This document shows, piece after piece, positions 8,576-17,000 of a stretch of 64,000 nucleotides of DNA. The stretch is from CBDCWT01 sp965223305 (GTDB taxonomy: Bacteria > Planctomycetota > Planctomycetia > Pirellulales > Pirellulaceae), in assembly GCA_965223305.1 (NCBI GenBank), contig CBDCWT010000016.1, positions 1-64,000 of the forward strand, given 5' to 3'. Both the position numbers and the translations under genes were made by a program. Position 1 is the first letter of the stretch, and every line of letters starts with the position of its first letter. The notes under the pieces were generated by a model, which saw only the letters and a program-made list of their open reading frames with translations, had not been told where the DNA came from and ran no database searches.

Positions 8576-9815
8576 CTACGACGACGTGCTAGAGCGTGCG
8601 ATCGACTCAGTGATGAACGAGCTGATTCCCGCCGAACCGCCCCGGTCTCGCGTACGTGAGCTGGCGGCCAAAGTGAAGCAAACTGCCGAAGAACCGTGCC
8701 CGGTCACCTTAGTAGAAAGGACGAAGGACATGATGACGCCAACGAAACTCGCGATCGCCGCGTCGGTCTTGGTCGTGCTCGCCGGTCTGATGTCCTGGCT
8801 GTCGCCGAATCAAGGTGCGGTGATGGCATTCGACGATGTCGTGGAAGCGCTGCTCAATGTGCAGAGTGCAAGCTGGAAGAAGACAACCGCTGTCAAAGGC
8901 CTGGACGGAAAAACCACGAGATTCACCGGAATCGGCATGTACCTTGCGCCGTCTCACGAGCGAACTGAGACGGTCGCCGGGGAGGCCAAGAGTGCTGTAA
9001 TTGTCGATGGCCGAAAAGACCATGCTCTCGTGCTGGATGTAACGGAGAAAACAGCGACGGTTCTGAAGTTCGAGAATCTCCCGGCCCAAAGTCCGTTCGG
9101 CCGTTCCTTCCAAGACCTGAGGAAGCTGATCATCGATGCGCAGAGTGGCGATTCCGACAGCTTCGAGCGGCTAGGGATCGATCTCGTTGACGGACGCCGA
9201 GTCGGCGGCTTTCGCGTTCGAAGAGGCAGCATTGCCATTACACTCTGGGCAGACCCAAAAACGTCGCTGCCGGTTCGTGTAGAGTATGCGACCACAACGG
9301 AGCCGAAGGTTCGCGAAGTGCTGACTGACTTTCAAATCAACGTAAACCTCGAAGAATCGCTGTTCAGCCTTGAGGTGCCGACGGGTTTCACGGAGGAACG
9401 ACAGACGGTCGACTTGGCGACCCGCCCGGTTGACCATCTGGTGGCTGCGCTCCGCTACACTGCCGAACACAACGACGATATGTTCCCTGACGAGCTGCGT
9501 GGCAAAGTGGGAATTGACGGTGTGCTGCAACGGTCCACTAACATTGCACAAGGCAAAACCCCGGCCGAGCGGCGGAAGATGATTATGGAAGTCGCTGGGA
9601 AGCTCGGCAGCGCATTCGCTGTTCTCTTAAGTCTCTCGCCCGAACACGACCTGCATTACGTCGGCAAGGATGTGAAGCTTGACGCGCCCAATAAGCCGAT
9701 CCTCTGGTTCCGCGTCCGTCCCAAGGAAACGAGCAACTATTACGTCGTGTACGCAGACTTGACCATCAAAGAATTGTCGCCAGAAGACGCTCCGAGGGAG
9801 CCGACCGACGATTAG
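8553..9815 (+). CDS. Membrane-anchored LolA-like protein, probable anti-sigma partner
   Basis: The ATG at 8553 follows GGGACGAGACG and overlaps the sigma gene. The 420-residue product has a cytoplasmic N-terminus of about 60 residues (including SVMNELIPAEPPRSRVRELA), one membrane segment at about 65-84 (KLAIAASVLVVLAGLMSWLS) and a large outer domain. That domain begins AFDDVVEALLNVQSASWKKT and resembles the LolA/RseB-like fold seen in planctomycete proteins next to ECF factors. A cytoplasmic tail, one helix and an external sensor domain is the usual anti-sigma layout. No zinc-binding HxxxCxxC motif is present, so this would be an atypical anti-sigma factor. The role is inferred from context. 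Confidence 0.7.
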   Translation: MSNGQDTNYDDVLERAIDSVMNELIPAEPPRSRVRELAAKVKQTAEEPCPVTLVERTKDMMTPTKLAIAASVLVVLAGLMSWLSPNQGAVMAFDDVVEALLNVQSASWKKTTAVKGLDGKTTRFTGIGMYLAPSHERTETVAGEAKSAVIVDGRKDHALVLDVTEKTATVLKFENLPAQSPFGRSFQDLRKLIIDAQSGDSDSFERLGIDLVDGRRVGGFRVRRGSIAITLWADPKTSLPVRVEYATTTEPKVREVLTDFQINVNLEESLFSLEVPTGFTEERQTVDLATRPVDHLVAALRYTAEHNDDMFPDELRGKVGIDGVLQRSTNIAQGKTPAERRKMIMEVAGKLGSAFAVLLSLSPEHDLHYVGKDVKLDAPNKPILWFRVRPKETSNYYVVYADLTIKELSPEDAPREPTDD

Positions 9816-9858
9816 CCGCCTTGACGACAGCGCCCGTTAACAGGAAGGAACTGAACAT

Positions 9859-9960
9859 AAAAGGCTGGTACGCAGCGTCCACGCGTGCACCGGCGGTAAT
9901 ACTGTCACCCAAGCAGGCCACGCGAATCGGTTCCGTGTCCGCAATCGAGACAGCGTCGTC
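9859..9960 (-). pseudogene. Fragment of an SGNH/GDSL hydrolase
   Basis: On the minus strand, just downstream of the sulfatase, the frame reads TEPIRVACLGDSITAGARVD, the block I motif (GDSI) that opens SGNH/GDSL esterases such as sialate O-acetylesterases. The match fades after about 30 residues and the frame then runs into unrelated sequence and the 3' end of the convergent gene. It appears to be the N-terminal stump of a hydrolase whose remainder has been deleted. The evidence is a single motif. Confidence 0.45.
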
Positions 9961-10018
9961 GAAACGGAAAGTGCATAACTGACAATCGCGAGGTTCAAAA
10001 TCGATTTCATGCGACGGA

Positions 10019-11596
10019 CTAGGGAAACGGGGGTGCATCGAACTGCCTGCGTAATCTTGTGAACTCGACGGCAATTTCATCACGTACGCGCTGGTATTCC
10101 GGATCGGCGTGTACGCTTTTCATCTCGCTGGGGTCGCGCTCAAGATCGAACAGATTCCATTCGTCCGTACGCGGGAAGTAGATTAGCTTGTGCCTTTCAG
10201 TACGAACGCCGAAGTGTTGTGGTACCGCGTGTTCGCCTAATTCGTAGTAGGCGTAGTACAGTGACTCGCGCCAGTTCTGTGATTCGCCAGTCAACAGCGG
10301 CGTCAACGAGCGCCCCTGAACCTCGTCCGGAACATCGAGACCGGCGACGTCGAGGAAAGTCGGTGCGTAGTCAATGTTCTGGATCAGCTCCTTTGGTTTC
10401 GAACCAGGCTTCACCACACCAGGCCAGCGAACCAGAAACGGCATGCGGAATGACTCCTCGAACATCCAGCGTTTGTCGTACCAGCCGTGTTCGCCCAGAT
10501 AGAAGCCTTGGTCGGACGAGTAAATGACAATGGTGTTTTCAGCAAGTCCGGTGTCTTCGAGGTACTTCAACATGCGGCCGACACTTTCATCGACGGCCTT
10601 TACAGTGCTCAGGTAGTTCCGCATGTAGCGGCGATATTTCCACCGCACGATGTCTTTGTCACTGAGTTTGCCGGACTTGAAGTTCGCCAGGAACTCTTGA
10701 TTTCGCGGTCGGAAATGGGCATCCCACGCCTCCTTCTGCGCCGCCGTCATGCGGTTGTACTCCGGAGTGCCGTACCGATCGGGCTTAGGCAGTTTCACAT
10801 CCCCTCGTTCGTCCTTGCGAACTTTCGCATCGTAGGCCCAATCGAAATGTCGGTCGATTTCCATTTCATTCTTCGCCAACGTGCGGCTGCGGTTAGCGTA
10901 ATCGTCAAACAGATTTGCCGGTTCTGGAATCTCCACGTTGTCCAGTGCTCCCAGATGCCGCAACGCCGGAGCAAACGTGCGATGGGGCGCCTTATGTTGG
11001 CACATCAGAAAGAAGGGCTTGGATCTGTCGCGGTCATCGAGCCACGCCAGCGCTTTGTCTGTCGTGAGATCGGTTGCGTAGCCTTCAAGAAGTTGTCGCG
11101 TTCCGTCCATGTGAATGAACTGCGGGTTGTAGTAGCTACCCTGGCCGGGAAGAATCTCCCAATGGTCGAAGCCGACCGGGTTCGACTTCAGGTGCCACTT
11201 ACCAATCACGGCTGTGTTGTAGCCGCCTTTCTGCAACGCCTTGGCGACCGTCCATTGGCTTTGATCAAAGTTGTTGCCGTTCCGCATGAACCCGTTCTTG
11301 TGGCTGTGTTTGCCCGTGAGGATCGTTGCTCGCGAAGGACCACAGATCGAGTTCGCACAGAACGAGTTGAGGAAAACCGCACCTTCACGCGCGAGCCTGT
11401 CGATGTTAGGCGTGGGCGCGATGTTCGCCAAAGGTCCGCCGTAGGCGGAAATCGCATTGACTGCATGATCATCAGAAAAGAGAAACAGGATGTTTGGCCG
11501 GTCCGCCGCGTCGACGCGTGCCACGCCGAACGCAAGAAACGTGAGAAAGAACACGAGTCGGATCGCTGAGGTTCTTGTCATATTCGCAAACGCCAC
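10019..11596 (-). CDS. Secreted sulfatase
   Basis: This 525-residue type I sulfatase hydrolyses sulfate esters, probably of an algal or other sulfated polysaccharide. A signal peptide covers roughly residues 7-30 (TRTSAIRLVFFLTFLAFGVARVDA). The metal-binding start RPNILFLFSDDH is followed by the formylglycine motif CGPSR with Cys85 and by GKWHLKSNPVGFD. The SSDQGFYLGEHGWYDKRWMFEESFRMPFLVRWPG block is typical of the iduronate-sulfatase-like subfamily. The start is GTG at 11596 or ATG at 11581; both leave the signal peptide intact. It follows the SMP-30 gene on the same strand, suggesting joint use in carbohydrate breakdown. The exact substrate cannot be read. Confidence 0.93.
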   Translation of the reverse strand: MAFANMTRTSAIRLVFFLTFLAFGVARVDAADRPNILFLFSDDHAVNAISAYGGPLANIAPTPNIDRLAREGAVFLNSFCANSICGPSRATILTGKHSHKNGFMRNGNNFDQSQWTVAKALQKGGYNTAVIGKWHLKSNPVGFDHWEILPGQGSYYNPQFIHMDGTRQLLEGYATDLTTDKALAWLDDRDRSKPFFLMCQHKAPHRTFAPALRHLGALDNVEIPEPANLFDDYANRSRTLAKNEMEIDRHFDWAYDAKVRKDERGDVKLPKPDRYGTPEYNRMTAAQKEAWDAHFRPRNQEFLANFKSGKLSDKDIVRWKYRRYMRNYLSTVKAVDESVGRMLKYLEDTGLAENTIVIYSSDQGFYLGEHGWYDKRWMFEESFRMPFLVRWPGVVKPGSKPKELIQNIDYAPTFLDVAGLDVPDEVQGRSLTPLLTGESQNWRESLYYAYYELGEHAVPQHFGVRTERHKLIYFPRTDEWNLFDLERDPSEMKSVHADPEYQRVRDEIAVEFTRLRRQFDAPPFP

Positions 11597-11794
11597 TCAT
11601 CTAGGTTCGCGTGTTGTCAGTGGGTACCTATTATTTGCCCGTCTCGCCGCCCAGTCGCGAATCCCGGTCCTTCACCAGCCAATCCAGCATCCTCTGATCT
11701 GACATGGCATGTCTGGGCTGCGCGTCGACAGTGGGAGCAACCCTGCCTCTTCGCCTTTGGCAGGTTGCGACGAAGTCGCAATCTCTTTGAACAG

Positions 11795-12734
11795 TCATTT
11801 CGCACCTTTGGGTTTCGCTCCTGCATGCTTCACGCGCACGCTGTAGAGTGAGGTGCGGGCCGTGATGAATAGCGTCCTAAAGTCGTCGCCGCCAAAGCAG
11901 ACGTTGGCGGGTCCCTCGGGCACGTCGATCCGCTCGAGCTCTTTGCCATCGGCATCGTAGACGTTCACCTTACCCGCGAATGTCGTGTACAGATTACCTT
12001 TAACATCCACCGCCATGCCATCACTGCCGGACTCGATCTGAAACAGTTTTTGACCAAGCTTCCCACGTTCATCGACTTCGTAGCATTGAATGCTGGGCGG
12101 CAGTTTGTGGAACTCTGGATCCGGGTGCCGCTCATGTCCGCCGGTGTCCGCGATGTAGATGCGTGTCTCGTCGGGAGAAAAGACAATGCCGTTGGGCATT
12201 GCCAGGTACTTATGAACGACGTCGACGTTCTTGGTCTTTGGATCGAACTTGTAGACCCAATGTCCGGGAATTTCATGCGGCTCGTTCAGCCCCCACGGCG
12301 GGTCGGTGAACCAAAGCGTTCCATCGGAGCGAACTGCCACGTCGTTGGGCGAATTGAACCGCTGGCCTTCAAACTTGTCGGCCAGTACGGTCGTGCTGCC
12401 GTCGGCTTCTATGCGGATCACGTTGCGGGCGCCGTGTTGGCAGGAAATGATCCGACCCTCAAGATCAAGGATGTTCCCGTTGGCTTGTTCGCTGTCGCGA
12501 AAAAGCAGATAACCCGTCCTCTTCGCTCCACTGCATGAGTTTGCTGTTGGGAATGTCGGAAAAGACAAGTTTTTTCTCCTTGGGTAGCCAAACGGGACCT
12601 TCGGTGAACTTCATCCCGCCGACCAACTTCGTGACTTTTGCACCCTGTTCGACGAGCGACTGTTCGCCGCTGGCCGAGGTAACGCTGATTGTCAAAGCCA
12701 TCAGGATTGTCAGCGGCACTGAAGTCTGGTTCAT
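11795..12734 (-). pseudogene. SMP-30/gluconolactonase-like protein, frameshifted
   Basis: The gene starts at the ATG at 12734 behind GAGGA, with a signal peptide (TSVPLTILMALTISVTSASGE). It reads to FTEGPVWLPKEKKLVFSDIP, and then its frame changes. The remaining beta-propeller (QANGNILDLEGRIISCQHG, NSPNDVAVRSDGTLWFTDPPWG, MPNGIVFSPDE, GSDGMAVDVKGNLYTTF) lies in another frame. Removing one A from the A5 run at 12500-12504 joins the frames as LSAFRDSEQANGN, giving a full-length protein of about 312 residues. SMP-30 proteins are calcium-dependent lactonases of sugar acids, here secreted. Whether the shift is real or a base-calling error is open; the clean single-base repair favours error. Confidence 0.85.
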
Positions 12735-12931
12735 TCTGATTTCCTCGTGGGTTACGACTGCGTGTAGATGCTTGGGAAAGTTGGTCTGCTCACTTATACC
12801 GATAGAATACCGGCGAAACTGCGGCTGCGTAGACCCAAACCCGCAACAATCCGACGTTTCTGGGATCTCCGTGGGAACTGGGGCCCAACTTACCAGCGTG
12901 GTCGAGGGTGTCTTGGCGCCACCGAAGGTTT

Positions 12932-13245
12932 GTAGGACGGGCACTCTTGCCCGTCTTCTTAACGGACATCAGTGACGCGTCATCCAGCGCATTGGACGCA
13001 ATCCAGTTTCTGCCGGGCTGCAGGCTCGAGCACCGTGGAAACGTCTGGATTCATCCAGATTCGGAGTCGCCAGGGCGGGAGTTTCGCGACTGGCGGTGGA
13101 TAGATTACTGCCCGGTGGCATCCTCGGAGACGGCATCCTCGGAGACGGCGTCCTCGGAGACGGCGTCCTCGGAGACGGCGTCCTCGGAGACGGCGTCCTC
13201 GGAGACGGGCGTCCCTCGGAGACGCGGCAGGAGTGCCCGTCCTAC
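12932..13245. repeat. Inverted repeat GTAGGACGGGCACTC bracketing a minisatellite
   Basis: GTAGGACGGGCACTC at 12932-12946 recurs as its exact reverse complement at 13231-13245. The motif family (GGACGGGCACTC followed by TGCCCGTC) is of the palindromic kind dispersed in planctomycete intergenic regions. The 284 bases between the arms include the 15-bp tandem array. Confidence 0.6.
13121..13215. repeat. 15-bp minisatellite TCCTCGGAGACGGCG
   Basis: Six consecutive units of 15 bp start at 13121, 13136, 13151, 13166, 13181 and 13196. Four are identical, the first ends in A, and the last degenerates into the flank. Read as protein it gives a repeated five-residue pattern, but no gene start or homology supports translation. 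Confidence 0.85.
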
Positions 13246-13417
13246 AGGTTCTACGGCGTTGAGTCCTCGCGAGGTTTGGCAGAAAGCACCTTTTCTGAAG
13301 CCTCCTCGAACACCGTGTCATAGATCGACCAATCAGCCCAGTCGGTTTGGTGATCCCCGGGCTCTTCGCGATTGGCGTCCATCCAGTCCTCCAGCTTCGG
13401 CGAGTCCCGCCTTCGCT

Positions 13418-14080
13418 TCAATCCGTTTTGCCCAGCTCGTGGAGCAGCATGGTCGCCAGAGCCTTGAACAGCGGCGCGTTGACCGGCGCCTCGAGTAGTT
13501 CGTTGGCCTTCTCGAGATCACCGAGTCGATAGTGAATTGCGGCTGTCAACAAGGCGCGTTCCTCAGGGGGTGCCTGCTTCGCTTGGTTCAGCAGGTACTT
13601 CTCTTTGGCCTTATCGCAGAGGTCGGGCAGGGCAACATTAGCGCGTACTCGCTGGCTGCGCCAATAAGGAACGTTCTCGGCTGGGTAGCGGTGTCGCAAC
13701 CACCTGGCAGCCACTTTTGCCGATTCTATGTTGCCGGCGCGCAGCTGAGCCGCAAAAGTGTGGCGAGGAGTTTCAATTCCAGTGGCCGCGAGTAGCTGGC
13801 TGGTAAAGATCGCTGACGATTCTTCCCATCTCTCAAGCCTCGCCAGAGCGAGTGCTCGGTCGAGATTTGCGGTTGCGCGCTCCTCGCCCACTGTCAGTTC
13901 TGCAACGCGCTCGTAGTCTCTCGTTGCTTCATCCCATCTATTAAGCATGCCCAGGGACCTACCGCGGACTCGCAAGAGGGCTGCGTTTTCCGCTCCTTCT
14001 TGCAGTACTTCATCGATAACCGTCACCCGCATCGGCATATCGCTCTCCGTCGAACAGAATCTGTGCCCGGTTGAGAGCAA
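13418..14080 (-). pseudogene. Displaced C-terminal TPR segment of the giant nSTAND protein
   Basis: This frame encodes tetratricopeptide-like helices (VIDEVLQEGAENAALLRVRG, NRWDEATRDYERVAELTVGE, LARLERWEESSAIF, LLTAAIHYRLGDLEKANELL) and ends at a natural stop. It continues the giant protein: dropping one G at the GGG (14026-14028 on the plus strand) joins it to FDGERYADA-VTVIDEVLQ. Dropping one at the five-base run 14138-14142 joins that to LARSLVSFG-DLLQDVASQ. At least one more shift lies between about 14230 and 14320, where LAVAYWSVGEL is in yet another frame. It is therefore not a separate gene but the 3' end of the gene at 14095-23766. The shifts are either sequence errors or decay. Confidence 0.75.
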
Positions 14081-14094
14081 GGACCTGCTTCAAC

Positions 14095-17000
14095 TCAGGA
14101 TCGTCTGCCGTCTGGCTGGCGACATCCTGGAGCAGATCCCCCAAAACTCACCAGGCTTCGTGCAAGCTGCTGACGTTCGTGAGTCGACTCGAGCTGATTC
14201 AGGCGCCTGAACGACTGTCTGTGCCGCGCGTTCACAGCTCGCCGACACTCCAATAGGCAACGGCAAGTCGAGCTGAGGGAGCCGAAGACCTTCGCATCAA
14301 ACATCCGCTCTGGCACGTCAAGACGTTTGCGCTCTCTTTGAAGAGCTGCGGCATCGTCGGTAACGGAAAGCCGAAATCGTCCCAGGTTGAAGTCGGCCCA
14401 CGCCCTCGATTGACTGAAGGTCATCGTCAGGGAGAGCCGTGTGCCGCCTTCGCGGCGAACTCGCCCGTCCAAAGAGTAGACTGCGTAGTGGTCGGCGCCC
14501 AAGCCACCCGAGTTCGACCATGTGTTGGGCAAATTGCGGGCGTAGTGATCGCGCACCACATCGCGCACTTGAAGTAGTTGATCGCCCGCAACAGCACTGC
14601 TGTCTGCATGCCTCACGTCCAGCTGGGTGAGGTGAAACACTCCAGGAAGATGTGCGCCGGGGCGTCGGCCAGGCCCACCGCCGGGCAGACTCTCGTGGGT
14701 AACCGCGTCGAGGCGGAGGGCAGTGACTTCGGGGAGCTCGCTTTCGAAAACAGCGTGGTAGACATCCAAAGGCGGGTTCTTGCCGCCAGCAAGAACAGAA
14801 TTGTCCGAAAGAATCTCCAGAACGGCTCCTTTCTCTGAGCGTGCTTCGACCGGCCTCATCACCGTCCACTTGACGGTACTTTTTCTTAGCAGCAAGTCTG
14901 CCAGCTTGGAGGCGTACACCTCGTGCTGCGGATCGGCTTCAATCTGGTCTTGGTAGAGAGTCCGCGCACGACTGTGAGCATCGTCAGCGAGATCGTGGTT
15001 GCCGACGTGAACATAGTAGTGGGCCAACGCGTCGTGCCACCAGGCCTGCCCTTCGTTTAGTTCAACCAATTCATCAAAAAGGCCGTCCAGTTGGGCCGCT
15101 CTTTCAATAATCACTGTGCGACGATCGTTGTTCGCAACGCGACGCAACATGCGAATGATGGCGTCCGCTGCGTGGGTCAGTTTATTGGACGACACCGCGG
15201 CGCGGGCGATTGCAAAATCAACTTCGTCGCGGGGATCGGGGCGGCCCACCGCTCCAGCTGCTTGAATGATCTGTTCACAGCGCAGAGCAATCGGGTCGGC
15301 AATCGTCGAGAAACGAAGACGGGCAAGACGAATTGGCCCCCGCAGATCAAGTTCGACTGCGAGCCGACTCTTCGAGTTGGACGGGATGGCAGTCGCCAGC
15401 TCGAGAATTGCAGCTTCAAAGGGCTCCTGACCCGGGGACAAATGCCACGTTGAGACGGGTGATGCGTCGATTGCACGTCGGATGTCGCCATCGATTTGCT
15501 TCGCTGCTGCGTCACCAAACGACAATCTGGTCCGTTTGCCGCCGGAGTCAATCAGGAAGGCCCTCATATCAGCGAGGCCGATTTGCACAAATTGGCCTCG
15601 GCTCGACGGGCTGTTCGGAAGACACTCCAGCAACAAACCCGACGCAGCTGGCATTTCATCGAAAACTAGTGAAATCGACTCGGGACCCCGCGCTGTTGGG
15701 TCGACACTGAGCCAACCGCCCGGCAAATGGCTAAGAACCGTCCCCCGGCGGGTCGCTACTTCGCTCGGGTTCAACCACTGCCACTGGGCGTCGGGAGTTT
15801 CAGGCAACAGCCGATCGTAGATCTGGCGCGCGAACTCTAGTGCTGACAACGCGGCGGCTGGCTGGCTCCCCTCCAACAACGTGGACCCTTTCTTTGTATA
15901 GCTGGCGGCCAGCGCAAGTTGCAGCTTGACGTCGTCAGGTCGTTGCTCCCCAAGCTCGACTAGCACTGCGTCGCAGTCGACTAAATCATCAAGCACACGG
16001 TCACGCTCGACGGTCGACGTCGTCTGACCAAAGGCGCGAGCCAACGCGACAGCCCCTTGCTCCGCTTGATCTAGTGCGGAGTAGGCTCGCGCCAGCGAGA
16101 CATCGAGTGCAACGAGTTCACCTTGCTTGAAGCACCCAATGAGTCTAGTCCGCGCTAGTGCATTTGGATCAGTGGAAGCCGACAATCGAATGCGACCGAG
16201 ATTGTCACTCGTATACCGTTGGGCACAGGGAAGTTCGAATTCGAGAGCTTCGGATGCGGAACGATCGATGTCAGTCGCAAAGGCGATCGTGTGAGGCTCG
16301 CCGCCGCGTGGATAAGTCGCCCAGCTGTTGTAGTATCCACTCGCGTCGATCATTTTCTCGAAGCGATCGTTCTGGGAGTACGACGCGGCAACTGCGGTCA
16401 GCACACAGTCTCGACCGTTGCAAATGATTCGCAAATCATGCAGGTGTGAGGCGCCATTGCCCGGGTTCCGGCCGGGACCATGGCTGGGAAGCGACGGATG
16501 CGGGAGGGCCTCGACCCGGATGGCGCGGATACGTTCTGGCCCTCCGGTGGCGGTAATCTTATACGTGTCGGCCTTGGGATTCTCCCCGCTTGCCAAAATC
16601 GAGTGGTCGCTGAGGAGAGTGAGTTCAGCACCGCCCGCGGATTCCATCGTGGTTGGAGTCAGCACTATCCAGTCGGCCTCAGGAGCGCGGCGAAACAGCT
16701 CATCAACGATTCCACGGGCAGCTAACAACTCGTCTAGGGCGTCGGCTGACTGTCCGGCAACGAGAAGCCGATTGCCACGTTGAGTGTGCCTGCGAGCAAG
16801 TGCCACCTGGATCGCCTCTTGGCTCGGAAATCTATCGGCAAGCGTAGTTAGCATTCCCTCAATACGCGCCGCGTGCTCAAGGGTTGTGTTACGAGCGTGC
16901 GGACCGTCGCTCTCAGTAAGCGCACGAGCAAACCAGGTGGCCGCTTTCTCTTGGTCCCCGGAGATGCCGTAGGCGATCGCCAAAGCCGTCTTTCGATCGC

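Larger units (their letters stand above)
12735..13417. other. Intergenic region with repeats
   Basis: No gene is credible here. The stretch holds the inverted repeat pair at 12932-13245 and the 15-bp minisatellite inside it. Long open frames on both strands are produced by the minisatellite, whose 15-bp unit is a multiple of three. Confidence 0.6.

Noticed and set aside
10487..11569. 360-residue open frame on the plus strand
   Set aside because: It lies entirely opposite a complete sulfatase gene and its protein has no recognisable domain; it is a shadow of high-GC codon use.
13121..13215. Possible CRISPR array
   Set aside because: The units are 15 bp with no spacers between them, so this is a simple tandem repeat.
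13096..13498. Frames across the minisatellite giving SSETA-type repeats
   Set aside because: The repeat protein arises only because the unit is 15 bp; both strands are open and there is no start context or homology.
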